A stretch of 14,726 nt of DNA from an uncultured Collinsella sp. (GTDB lineage Bacteria > Actinomycetota > Coriobacteriia > Coriobacteriales > Coriobacteriaceae): positions 1-14,726 of the forward strand of contig USFU01000029.1 in assembly GCA_900554135.1 (NCBI GenBank). The letters are read 5' to 3'. Positions within the stretch are counted from its first letter, which is position 1, and every line of letters starts with the position of its first letter. A program made the position numbers and the translations under genes. Positions 7,654-14,308 of the stretch are shown here, one piece after another. Under the pieces are notes generated by a model. The model did not search any database. It had not been told where the DNA came from and was given only the letters and a program-made list of their open reading frames with translations.

Positions 7654-9009
7654 CTAGCCCTCGTCTTCCTGGCCCGCGAGTAAGCCTGCGGACTCCAAGC
7701 CCAGAATCGCGTCGACCTCCTCGGCATCCTCCAGCGCATCGATGTCCTTGAGTTTGCGCTCCATAACGTTGGTGCGCGTGGTGATAATGCCCTCGACCGT
7801 CTTGCCCGCAGTCTCGATCTGCTGTTGGGCGCGGCGTAGCGCCGCCTGATAGCGCGGCAGCTCAGCCTTGACGGCGGAAAGCACGCGCAGCACGTCATCG
7901 GTGCGTTTTTGCAGCCTAAACGTCTGGTAGCTCATCTGCAGACTGTTGAGGATGGCGGCCATGGTGCTGGGGCCGGCAACGTTGACGTGATAGTCGCGGC
8001 CCAGGGTCTCGATAAGCCCGGGGCGACTGACGACCTCGGCGTACAGGCCCTCAAACGGCACGAACAGAATGCCAAAGTTGGTCGTCGCGGGCACGCTCAG
8101 GTACTTTTCGCAGATGTCCTTGGCCTCGCGCTTCACCATGGCGTCGAGCGTCTTGCGCGCGGCGGCCACAGCCTCGGCATCACCCGACTCCTGGGCGTCG
8201 AGCAGATGCTCGTACGCGTCGCCCGGGAATTTGGAGTCAATCGGCAGCAGCACGGGATCGCCCTCGTCTACCGGCAGCTTGACGGCAAACTCAACGCGCT
8301 CCGAGGCGCCGGGCTTGGTGGCCACGTTTTCCAGATACTGGTCGGACGTGAGGATGTCCGCCAGAATCGCGCCCAGCTGCACCTCGCCCAAAATGCCGCG
8401 CGCCTTCACATTGCCCAGCACGCGCTTAAGGTCGCCCACGCCGGTGGCGATAGATTGCATATCGCCCAGGCCCTTGTACACGGCCTCGAGCTGGTCGCTC
8501 ACCTGCTTAAACGACGCAGACAGACGGTCGTTGAGCGTACGGGAAAGCTTCTCGTCCACCGTCGCGCGCATCTGGTCGAGCTGAACGTTGTTATCCTTGC
8601 GGATGGCGCCCAGCTGGGCATCGACCGTCTCGCGCACCTTGTCCAGGCGGTGCTCGATGCCCTCGCGGTTGGCGCCAAGCTGTTGAGCCGTCTCACGGCG
8701 CAGGTCATCCATACGGTCGCCGGCCTGCGAGAACTCGCGCGCAATGGTCAGGTAGCGCTGCTGCTCCACGGCCGCATCGGTCGTCTGCTGCTGCGCGATG
8801 GCATTTGCCGTGCGGCGGGTTTCGGCCAACGCGACGTTCAGGGTGTCGAGCGCGTTGTTGGCCTGCTCGAGCGCAGCCAGCATCTCTACCCCGCTATCGC
8901 CGCGCTCCCGCAGCTCGGCGCGAAGGCCCTTAAGCTGCAGGGCACAAGCCACAGCAACCCCCACCGCCACCAAAGCAATCACAATAAGCGCAATATCAAT
9001 AGCAGGCAT
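7654..9009 (-). CDS. rmuC: DNA recombination protein RmuC family
   Basis: 451 aa. One N-terminal membrane segment (about 5-24) is followed by a long coiled coil rich in Glu, Gln and Arg (about 26-180), then the conserved RmuC domain. Diagnostic blocks are VKARGILGEVQLGAIL (201-216), LLPIDSKFPGD (254-264), FGILFVPFEGLYAE (312-325) and AGPSTMAAILNSLQM (345-359). The core resembles restriction-type nuclease folds. RmuC proteins are known for limiting inversions at short inverted repeats and more recently for anti-phage or anti-DNA roles; which applies here is unknown. The ATG at 9009 is used because GGCGGAG lies just upstream and the membrane segment follows directly. The HTH gene ends 51 bp upstream without a terminator, so rmuC may be transcribed with the nucleotidyltransferase-HTH pair. 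Confidence 0.93.
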   Translation of the reverse strand: MPAIDIALIVIALVAVGVAVACALQLKGLRAELRERGDSGVEMLAALEQANNALDTLNVALAETRRTANAIAQQQTTDAAVEQQRYLTIAREFSQAGDRMDDLRRETAQQLGANREGIEHRLDKVRETVDAQLGAIRKDNNVQLDQMRATVDEKLSRTLNDRLSASFKQVSDQLEAVYKGLGDMQSIATGVGDLKRVLGNVKARGILGEVQLGAILADILTSDQYLENVATKPGASERVEFAVKLPVDEGDPVLLPIDSKFPGDAYEHLLDAQESGDAEAVAAARKTLDAMVKREAKDICEKYLSVPATTNFGILFVPFEGLYAEVVSRPGLIETLGRDYHVNVAGPSTMAAILNSLQMSYQTFRLQKRTDDVLRVLSAVKAELPRYQAALRRAQQQIETAGKTVEGIITTRTNVMERKLKDIDALEDAEEVDAILGLESAGLLAGQEDEG

Positions 9010-9060
9010 AGACTCCGCCCAACAAACCCAATCGATTACCAATCAAAACCGCGATCAATC

Positions 9061-9624
9061 TTACCCCGCCACACGCACCGGGCGCCCGGCCCCTTCTTGG
9101 GTGCCTCTCTCTTCCGCATATTCCATAATGCGACGCGCCGTCTCCCTGCTCACCTTTGAGTCATCGCCGGCCAAGTAGGCGTATACGTTTCCTTTATTCA
9201 GGTGCAGAGCACGGCAGAGGCCATAGCGCGTTACACCCGATTCCTCCAATGCTTTCAGTGTTCTCTTTCTCATCAGGGCGTTCACCCTTCTGTCGGCCGC
9301 TGGCTTTTCTTTCACCCCTCTATACGCGCGCCAAACGTTGGCGTAACGATTGGGAAGCTTATCCTCGGTGCATAGAGATGCCAGGCTACCCGCTTGGCCA
9401 TACAGAGACAAAACACCTCGATAGCCCTCTTCCATCCACGAGCCCTCGGATAAACCCAGAACGTATTCGGCCTTACCCTGCGCCAAAGCGAGCAAAAACA
9501 GAGGCTCCGCCACGCGCGGCGCAGCCGTCGTCGCCTGCTCAACCAGTTTTCTAAAACTCAGCGACTGCTGTCCGGATAGCTCTCGGCAATAGCCTTTCAA
9601 AAATCCCTCAAAGGTCAAATTCAA
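9061..9624 (-). CDS. Helix-turn-helix protein paired with a nucleotidyltransferase (putative antitoxin/regulator)
   Basis: 187 aa. The start is TTG at 9624, supported by AAGGAGGT 6 nt upstream, and it overlaps the upstream gene's TGA stop as TTGA, a sign of translational coupling. Residues about 131-170 (from TRYGLCRALHLNKGNVYAYL) look like a helix-turn-helix of the Xre/lambda-repressor type, followed by SRETARRIM. Residues 1-110 are helical and belong to no family I recognise; the stretch PLFLLALAQGKAEYVLGL may be a helical protein-contact surface. An acidic-basic tail (EERGTQEGAGRPVRVAG) ends the protein. The gene follows directly on a DUF6036/AbiEii-like nucleotidyltransferase gene, which suggests an antitoxin and autorepressor role by analogy with AbiE systems. 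The gene order (enzyme first) is the reverse of classical abiEi-abiEii. Toxicity is not shown by the sequence. Confidence 0.72.
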   Translation of the reverse strand: MNLTFEGFLKGYCRELSGQQSLSFRKLVEQATTAAPRVAEPLFLLALAQGKAEYVLGLSEGSWMEEGYRGVLSLYGQAGSLASLCTEDKLPNRYANVWRAYRGVKEKPAADRRVNALMRKRTLKALEESGVTRYGLCRALHLNKGNVYAYLAGDDSKVSRETARRIMEYAEERGTQEGAGRPVRVAG

Positions 9625-10151
9625 CCGAGTACCTCCTTTTTGTATTGCCTGTATGCGCAGACCATCTCTTGATAACTCCGCTCTGAAGGCGACGAGGCCA
9701 ACGCCTCTCCTTCATCGAATATAAGCCGCTCGAGCAGATCCCAATCAAGTCGGTCGACGAATGCCTGACTATGAAGATCGACGATGTCGTTCGGACGATA
9801 GGCATAAAGCTTCATCACCGCCAGGTCCTCCAAAGATGGCGTAAAGTACCTGATAAAACGCGCCCCAATCTTCAAGGGAATCAAACGATCTTCGTAATTG
9901 AATGGCATCTGATTACAATATGCCACCGCCATACCATTCACCTCGGGGTATCGAGCTATGATCTCGCGGAGGCACCTGTCTACCTCAAACACATCAATGT
10001 CATGTGTAACCGACCGATTCGTCACATCGTTTAGCATGAAGGCGCTTCCTCCCACCAATACAACGCTCGGCCTGTCGTCTCTTGGACCTATTTCCAGCTC
10101 CGCCTCTTCATCAATGCCCAAAAGAGTCTGCTCTAAATCCTGCTTATACAT
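9621..10151 (-). CDS. DUF6036/AbiEii-like nucleotidyltransferase (putative toxin)
   Basis: 176 aa. The fold is indicated by VVLVGGSAFML (30-40, the GGS motif of the polymerase-beta superfamily) and DIDVF with Asp51 and Asp53, the metal-binding pair. PSLEDLAVMKLYAYRPNDIVDL (105-126) then matches the 'P.DL..MK..A.R..D..D' block typical of AbiEii and DUF6036 proteins. Enzymes of this superfamily transfer a nucleotide to RNA or protein; the target here is unknown. The start is ATG at 10151, with only a weak AGGA upstream. The gene is more A+T-rich than its neighbours, especially at 9840-10190, which suits horizontal acquisition. It overlaps the HTH gene by 4 nt, so the two are made together. Alternative reading: a standalone housekeeping nucleotidyltransferase, less likely given the pairing. 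Confidence 0.75.
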   Translation of the reverse strand: MYKQDLEQTLLGIDEEAELEIGPRDDRPSVVLVGGSAFMLNDVTNRSVTHDIDVFEVDRCLREIIARYPEVNGMAVAYCNQMPFNYEDRLIPLKIGARFIRYFTPSLEDLAVMKLYAYRPNDIVDLHSQAFVDRLDWDLLERLIFDEGEALASSPSERSYQEMVCAYRQYKKEVLG

Positions 10152-10163
10152 AGTAAATCCTAT

Positions 10164-10184
10164 TATTATTCATCTTCAATAATA
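10164..10184 (-). promoter_or_regulatory. AT-rich inverted repeat upstream of the nucleotidyltransferase gene
   Basis: TATTATT (10164-10170) and AATAATA (10178-10184) are perfect inverted repeats around 7 nt, 12 bp upstream of the ATG at 10151. One half contains TATTAT, a possible -10 box. Placement over a likely promoter makes it a candidate operator for the HTH protein encoded downstream. No convincing -35 element is visible. Confidence 0.45.
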
Positions 10185-10274
10185 CTATTTAGTCGCACGA
10201 CAGGACCCACAGGATGCAAGAATTCTGCTCGTGGCGATAATTCGTACACCCTAGAAGTCCTAATGTGACAAACG

Positions 10275-10709
10275 CTAGCTCTCCCAGCCGGCGCGGACGG
10301 TTGTTACGACATCGCCTAGGCGCTGGCCGAGAGCTGACAGATGTTGGAGCACTTCGCTGGGCGAAGCACCGTTGAGGATGCAGGTGAGCGCATACGAGAC
10401 CAAGAAAATCGCCGCAAGTCCTAACGGAATGAGCACAATCATCGCTAACGTGCGCAGGCGCTGGCCCACGCGACGGTGACGCGCGCGGCGTTTGTCGAAC
10501 GCAAGCTCCTGCGCATACGAATCTTGTTGTACGGAATAGTTCTCTGGCGCCGATTCACACCCGGACACAGCTGCAGGTACAGCAGCGGGCGCGGCATTTT
10601 GCGCAAAGGGCTGGGCAGATACCCCTTGCATTTGCATCTCCATGAGTCGTTGCTGCTGACGCAACATGCGCTCAGCTTGTTGCTGCGGAGTCTCAAGAAA
10701 CAGGTCCAT
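10275..10709 (-). CDS. Small single-pass membrane protein of unknown function
   Basis: 144 aa, not recognised. The ATG at 10709 is chosen because GGAGG lies 5 nt upstream; a TTG four codons earlier would place that site inside the gene. Residues 8-30 are rich in Gln, Met and Arg and likely helical. Residues 35-65 are Ala/Pro/Gln-rich and probably disordered. A basic cluster KRRARHRRVGQRLR (73-86) precedes one strong membrane span (about 87-111). About 33 residues follow. By the positive-inside rule the N-terminal part is cytoplasmic. No catalytic motif is visible. It stands alone, with an AT-rich upstream region and no clear terminator after its TAG stop. Confidence 0.7.
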   Translation of the reverse strand: MDLFLETPQQQAERMLRQQQRLMEMQMQGVSAQPFAQNAAPAAVPAAVSGCESAPENYSVQQDSYAQELAFDKRRARHRRVGQRLRTLAMIVLIPLGLAAIFLVSYALTCILNGASPSEVLQHLSALGQRLGDVVTTVRAGWES

Positions 10710-10968
10710 GCTGGCCTCCAAAATCGGAGCATTCGGCGCTTACGACCAGCATCCCGCACCACCATGACCGCGACAACACAATCGCCGGCAATAGCCACAA
10801 AGTTTCTTTTGCTCAAAAGCCGTCGAAAAGCCCAACAACTCCCCTACCAGCACTTTCTCTGAGCTTTTTTCGCCAGCAATCTTTTGGCCTTCCACTCTTA
10901 CGCCAACTGACCAAAATCTAACCAAAAACTTGACGAAAATTGTGAAGACAGGGACCCCACACAAAAAC
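10710..10968. other. Gene-free stretch upstream of the single-pass membrane protein
   Basis: About 260 bp, A+T-richer than the genes around it as far as 10960. It presumably holds the promoter of the 144-aa protein gene, but no clean -35/-10 pair stands out. A frame at 10740-10994 would have to start inside the terminator hairpin and has a biased composition, so it is not taken as a gene. Confidence 0.5.
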
Positions 10969-10992
10969 GTGCCGCCCCAAAAGGGGCGGCAC
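10969..10992 (-). terminator. Intrinsic terminator of the four-TM protein gene
   Basis: GTGCCGCCCC and GGGGCGGCAC form a perfect 10-bp stem closed by AAAA. On the - strand the tail GTTTTTGTG follows. It lies about 145 nt beyond the stop at 11138, with a repeat element between. The stem is the same as that at 11868-11891. Confidence 0.88.
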
Positions 10993-11054
10993 ACAAACCA
11001 ATCTATTAGCCAAAACTCGCTGGCAAGCTCGCGCCGTCAGACCCGCGGCGTATG

Positions 11055-11120
11055 CCTTTGCCTCGCGCGACCCTGCGAAGCCGTGAGCGAGAGGGAAAGG
11101 TTTCCCCGCCCTGCGCTCCG
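11055..11120. repeat. Intergenic repeat, copy A (3'-UTR of the four-TM gene)
   Basis: 66 bp that align to 11963-12030 with one substitution and one 2-bp gap. It lies 17 nt after the stop codon of the four-TM gene and before its terminator. Its right arm is the same as in copy B, but the matching left arm has decayed, so the long hairpin is lost here. Confidence 0.9.
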
Positions 11121-11137
11121 TGGTCGGTGAGGACAGA

Positions 11138-11770
11138 CTACATACCCGCGAGACCGCGGGCGGCGGTGGCGCACATAAACGCCAAGACTAGAATCACGAG
11201 CGAGCCCGCGATGTCGACCAGCACGCCCATTGCGCGGCGCTCAAACAGCCAGCTCTCGAAGTGCGGGGCGACGTTGCGCCAAACACGCCACAGCAAGATG
11301 CCCATACCGATAACGCCCGGGATATTGAGCAGCAAAATCTCGGAGCACAAGAGGCCAATCAGGTTTCCGGCGGCAAAGCCCGCATCGCCCTCGCAGTATT
11401 TTCGATAAATCATGTACAGCATGTACGCCACAAACGGCTGCAGGCACGCAGAGATAAACGTAACCACCATCGAGGGGTCCTGAGAAAAGACATCGGTGAG
11501 CTTATCCACGCTCGTGGCATCCTTAGAGGCCAGGAGCAGACCAATGACCACCACGGGCACCACGCCCAAGATAACCTCGACCAGAGTAAACAACTTAGCA
11601 GTCAGATCCTCGCTAGCCGTATTGAGGTGAGGCGCCCACTCAGGATGAGCATGCGCGCCAACCTTCTTGTCCTTCTCGGCACGATCGGCCTTTTTGCCCT
11701 CAGGAACACGACGACCAGGATCCTTGCGAGTCCCCGCCGCAGCCACCCGAGCCCGAGACTTCTTACCCAT
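11138..11770 (-). CDS. Four-TM membrane protein of unknown function
   Basis: 210 aa, not recognised. The first 45 residues are strongly basic (MGKKSRARV..., several Lys/Arg clusters) and likely cytoplasmic. Four hydrophobic spans follow at about 60-81, 100-122, 134-163 and 182-206, with short loops; no conserved catalytic motif is seen. The start at 11770 is preferred over the ATG at 11785: GGGGTG, which can pair with the anti-Shine-Dalgarno using one wobble pair, lies 7 nt upstream, and nothing suitable precedes the other. A possible -10 box TACACT lies at 11817-11822 with no good -35. The 3'-UTR contains repeat copy A and then a terminator, the same arrangement as after rubrerythrin. Confidence 0.75.
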   Translation of the reverse strand: MGKKSRARVAAAGTRKDPGRRVPEGKKADRAEKDKKVGAHAHPEWAPHLNTASEDLTAKLFTLVEVILGVVPVVVIGLLLASKDATSVDKLTDVFSQDPSMVVTFISACLQPFVAYMLYMIYRKYCEGDAGFAAGNLIGLLCSEILLLNIPGVIGMGILLWRVWRNVAPHFESWLFERRAMGVLVDIAGSLVILVLAFMCATAARGLAGM

Positions 11771-11867
11771 ACAAAAACACCCCATCAGGTAGTAGATAAA
11801 CTAAAAGTTGCTACCCAGTGTACCCCACCCATGAACGGTGCCGTCCCAACCAGCCCCCATACAAAAC

Positions 11868-11891
11868 GTGCCGCCCCTAAAGGGGCGGCAC
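11868..11891 (-). terminator. Intrinsic terminator of the rubrerythrin gene
   Basis: GTGCCGCCCC pairs perfectly with GGGGCGGCAC around TAAA, followed on the - strand by GTTTTGTATG. Stem and flanks nearly match the terminator at 10969-10992. It lies about 160 nt after the rubrerythrin stop, beyond repeat copy B. Confidence 0.88.
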
Positions 11892-11940
11892 ACAAACTTC
11901 TAATCAGCTTTTCTGTAGTGAGCACGCGACGACCCGAAGC

Positions 11941-12030
11941 CGGAGCGCAGGGCGGGGAAATACCTTTGCCTCGCGCGACCCTGCGGAGCCGTGAGCGAGA
12001 GGGAAAGGTATTTCCCCGCCCTGCGCTCCG
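11941..12030. repeat. Long palindromic repeat, copy B (3'-UTR of rubrerythrin)
   Basis: The arms 11941-11967 and 12004-12030 are perfect 27-bp inverted repeats. The 36 nt between them can extend the stem: after one mismatch, CCTCTCGC faces GCGCGAGG with one further mismatch (as read on the - strand). The whole 90 bp therefore folds as one hairpin. It starts 19 nt after the rubrerythrin stop codon. The part from 11963 to 12030 recurs as copy A. It has no coding potential that I trust. Confidence 0.93.
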
Positions 12031-12049
12031 CAGCAGCCAGCGCCAAGCG

Positions 12050-12589
12050 CTAGTAGTTCACCACCTGCTCCTCAAAGTACGCCTTCGGATGGTTGCAAAC
12101 CGGGCACACCTCGGGCGCCTCGGCACCAACATGCAGGTGCCCGCAGTTCAGGCACTTCCACACCTTTACGCCCTCGCGCTCGAACACCTCGCCCGACTCA
12201 ATGCGCTCGACGAGCTTGTTGTAGCGCTCCTCGTGAGCCTTCTCGACGGCAGCAACACCGCGGAACTTCGCGGCGATCTCGGCAAAGCCCTCTTCCTCGG
12301 CGGTCTTGGCAAACTCGTCGTACATCGTGGTCCACTCGTAGTTCTCGCCCGCAGCGGCATCACGCAAGTTATCCAGGGTGTCGGGAACGGCGCCGTCGTG
12401 CAGATACTTAAACCACAGCTTGGCGTGCTCGGACTCGTTGCCTGCGGTCTCGGCAAAGATATTCGAGATCTGCACGTAGCCATCCTTCTTGGCCTTAGAT
12501 GCGTAATAGCGATACTTGGTGTGCGCCTGGGACTCACCGGCAAAAGCGGTCTCGAGGTTCTTCTTGGTTTGAGAGTTCTCAAAATCCAT
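12050..12589 (-). CDS. rbr: Rubrerythrin
   Basis: 179 aa, close to the usual ~190. It is a cytoplasmic non-haem iron protein that reduces hydrogen peroxide in anaerobes. The N-terminal ferritin-like domain carries the diiron ligands: Glu19 (AFAGESQAH), Glu52/His55 (NESEH), Glu85 (ENYEW), and Glu116/His119 (VEKAHEER). The C-terminal rubredoxin domain has C146-x2-C149-G and C162-x2-C165, which bind the second iron site. The ATG at 12589 follows GAAGGGAAG; a frame from 12610 adds seven residues not expected for the family. It is monocistronic: an intergenic gap of 114 bp separates it from the mutY-like gene, and a long repeat-containing 3'-UTR ends at its own terminator. Confidence 0.96.
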   Translation of the reverse strand: MDFENSQTKKNLETAFAGESQAHTKYRYYASKAKKDGYVQISNIFAETAGNESEHAKLWFKYLHDGAVPDTLDNLRDAAAGENYEWTTMYDEFAKTAEEEGFAEIAAKFRGVAAVEKAHEERYNKLVERIESGEVFEREGVKVWKCLNCGHLHVGAEAPEVCPVCNHPKAYFEEQVVNY

Positions 12590-12703
12590 AGGTGTACTTC
12601 CCTTCAACACATGCCGCCCATAGGCTTTGAGCGGCCTTGCCCTTAGGATGCCCCCATGACGAAAATTTAAACCTTACAATCCTGTTCTTCAGATTCGGGT
12701 AGG

Positions 12704-13609
12704 CTACACGCTTAGCCAGCGGTCGCCCTCCACGCGGCAAAAGCCCTCACGCTCCAAGTCGGCCAAAATGCCTGCGACAAGATCGCGGTCGACCGGCTCG
12801 CGGCCTGCCGCCGCCTCCATTTCGTTGACACCCGCCACGGCCTCGGCGAGCGTGATGCCCGCCGGCCGCCCATCGCGCGCAGCCAGCAGCATGCGCACAA
12901 TATGGGCGCGCTTTTGACGGCGCGAGCCCTCAAACTTGGACTGACGGCTATAGCTCGCCGAGCGCCTGGACGGATTGGGCAGCGTCTTCTTAAGATACGC
13001 GCCATAATCCAGCAGCGCGTAATACCATGCGCGCGGTGTGTCGGCATCATCGAGCGGCACGGCAAAGGGAGCGATCTCATCCGCCGTCGCGCCGGGAGCC
13101 GCCGGACAGGCGGCCTGAATCAGCGGCACCAGTTCGCGATCGGGAACAGCCGGCACGTCGGGAAAGAAATGATGCAGAAAGACCGTGCGCACGTTGGTCT
13201 CCAGATACACGCCCGGAAGATCGAACGCAAACGAGCGGATTCCCTGCGCCGTCGCCGGACCAATGCCGGGCAGCGCGACCAGATCGCGCGTCTCGCGCGG
13301 AAACTCCCCATCCCAGTCCTCAACAACGCACTGTGCGGCCCTGTGAAGAGCCAGAGCACGACGGTTGTAGCCCATGCCCTGCCAAGCGTCCAAAACATCG
13401 GAAGGCGCGGCCTGGGCAAGCGCCTGTACGGTCGGAAAGCGATCGAGCCACGCCGGCATGCGCGTCTCCACACGCGGCACCTGCGTCTGCTGCAACATGA
13501 CCTCGGAAAGCCAGATGATATACGGGTCGCGCGTGCGGCGCCACGGAAGGTCGCGATAACGCAGGACCCCTTCCGATCGAATCATCGAACGAAAGGGGTC
13601 CTGAATCAT
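12704..13609 (-). CDS. mutY: MutY-like HhH-GPD DNA glycosylase without an iron-sulfur cluster
   Basis: 301 aa. The N-terminal half follows MutY: LPWR (21-24), catalytic-type Glu36 in SEVMLQQTQV, WQGMGYNRRALALH (76-89) and hairpin LPGIGPATAQGI (113-124). Ala at the Endo III lysine position suggests a monofunctional glycosylase. Two points depart from MutY. Where the catalytic Asp is expected (DGNV or DTHV in relatives) it reads LETNVRTV, so Glu137. The four iron-sulfur cysteines are absent: only C94, C168 and C291 exist, and the region after ALLDYGAYL is basic instead. The C-terminus (about 235-301) looks like a winged helix rather than the NUDIX-like domain that reads 8-oxoguanine. Substrate specificity is therefore uncertain; cluster-free MutY relatives are known. 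The ATG at 13609 has AAGGAG 8 nt upstream, and the Rrf2 gene ends 21 bp before it. Confidence 0.8.
   Translation of the reverse strand: MIQDPFRSMIRSEGVLRYRDLPWRRTRDPYIIWLSEVMLQQTQVPRVETRMPAWLDRFPTVQALAQAAPSDVLDAWQGMGYNRRALALHRAAQCVVEDWDGEFPRETRDLVALPGIGPATAQGIRSFAFDLPGVYLETNVRTVFLHHFFPDVPAVPDRELVPLIQAACPAAPGATADEIAPFAVPLDDADTPRAWYYALLDYGAYLKKTLPNPSRRSASYSRQSKFEGSRRQKRAHIVRMLLAARDGRPAGITLAEAVAGVNEMEAAAGREPVDRDLVAGILADLEREGFCRVEGDRWLSV
13564..13601 (-). repeat. Inverted repeat at the start of the mutY-like coding sequence
   Basis: GGACCCCTT (13564-13572) and AAGGGGTCC (13593-13601) pair perfectly around a 20-nt loop, covering codons 3-16 of the gene. In mRNA this stem begins about 8 nt after the start codon and could slow translation initiation. 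It may also be chance. Confidence 0.5.
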
Positions 13610-13630
13610 GGCTACACTCCTTGTGCGGCG

Positions 13631-14116
13631 CTATTCTTCCCGGCAAGCGCACGCACAGGTGGCGTACTCGGGAAACGCATCGCGGTCGGCGAACTTGGAA
13701 TCGACGGCCGGGAACTGGCGGCGAGCGACGATATCGCCCAGCGAAACGGAATCGAGGTAGTCGCGCATCAGCGCCTGAGCTCCGGCCCACAGGGAATGAT
13801 AGCAGCACGTACCCATGCGCGCACAGTCGCCATCGGGCGCAGTGCAATCGTTCATGACCATGGGGCCCTGAACGGCCTCGACGACCTGTCGGATGGTGAC
13901 ATCGTCGGGGCTGACCCTAAGACGCATGCCGCCATGGACGCCACGCAGGCTCTCCACAATACCGGCCTGAACCAAACCATGCTGGATCGAACGGGCAAAC
14001 GAATACGGGACATTGACCTCTTCGGCGGCAGTGCGAACAGAAAGCAGACGCTCCGGGTCCTCGGCAAGCATCGCGAGCATGCGAAGGGCGTAATCAGTCT
14101 TCCTCGATATGTCCAT
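13631..14116 (-). CDS. Rrf2-family transcriptional regulator
   Basis: 161 aa. MDISRKTDYALRMLAML opens a winged helix-turn-helix of the Rrf2 type, with the recognition region VPYSFARSIQHGLVQAGIV and the wing RGVHGGMRL. Three cysteines in the sensor region, C91-x6-C98-x5-C104, with an extra C105, match the spacing used by IscR and NsrR to hold an iron-sulfur cluster. This suggests control by oxidative or nitrosative stress or iron-sulfur status. An unusual C-terminal tail adds C154, C156 and C158 (YATCACACREE). The ATG at 14116 has GAAAGGGG about 5 nt upstream. The mutY-like gene follows after 21 bp with no terminator, so the two form an operon. Targets are unknown; autoregulation is common in the family. 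Confidence 0.9.
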   Translation of the reverse strand: MDISRKTDYALRMLAMLAEDPERLLSVRTAAEEVNVPYSFARSIQHGLVQAGIVESLRGVHGGMRLRVSPDDVTIRQVVEAVQGPMVMNDCTAPDGDCARMGTCCYHSLWAGAQALMRDYLDSVSLGDIVARRQFPAVDSKFADRDAFPEYATCACACREE

Positions 14117-14275
14117 TTTTCCCCTTTCAAGGAATAGGAGCAGCTCGAACGAGCTCCGGGGCCGAGCTTACGTCGAGACGTCAATGACCGTATGGACGCC
14201 CAAATAGCAAAACGGGTGCCCACTGAATGCCGTGTTTGAAGCCTCTTGCATCAAAAACGGCCCACAGTGCAATTC

Positions 14276-14304
14276 AGTATAACCTAACCCCCTGCTTCGT
14301 TGAA
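14276..14304 (-). promoter_or_regulatory. Likely promoter of the rrf2-mutY operon
   Basis: On the - strand TTCAAC (14304-14299) is followed after exactly 17 nt by TATACT (14281-14276). The -10 is a good sigma-70/SigA match and the -35 a moderate one. Transcription would start near 14268, about 150 nt before the rrf2 ATG. Confidence 0.55.
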
Positions 14305-14308
14305 CTGG

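Noticed and set aside
7909..9159. A 416-residue open frame opposite rmuC
   Set aside because: It overlaps the whole RmuC domain in antisense, crosses the gene boundary, and shows no motif.
10740..10994. An 84-residue frame on the - strand in the gap before the single-pass membrane protein
   Set aside because: It starts within the terminator stem, is Cys/Gly/Arg-biased near its end, and has no ribosome site. Left as non-coding.
10969..12030. CRISPR array from the repeated sequences at 11055-11120 and 11941-12030
   Set aside because: There are only two copies, about 850 bp apart with a gene between them, no regular spacers, and no cas genes in the window.
11261..12646. A 461-residue open frame on the + strand across the four-TM and rubrerythrin genes
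   Set aside because: It passes through a terminator, the long palindrome and antisense rubrerythrin. Both genes on the other strand are better supported.
12902..14137. A 411-residue open frame on the + strand opposite mutY and rrf2
   Set aside because: Antisense to two recognised genes, with no family motif and no credible start signal.
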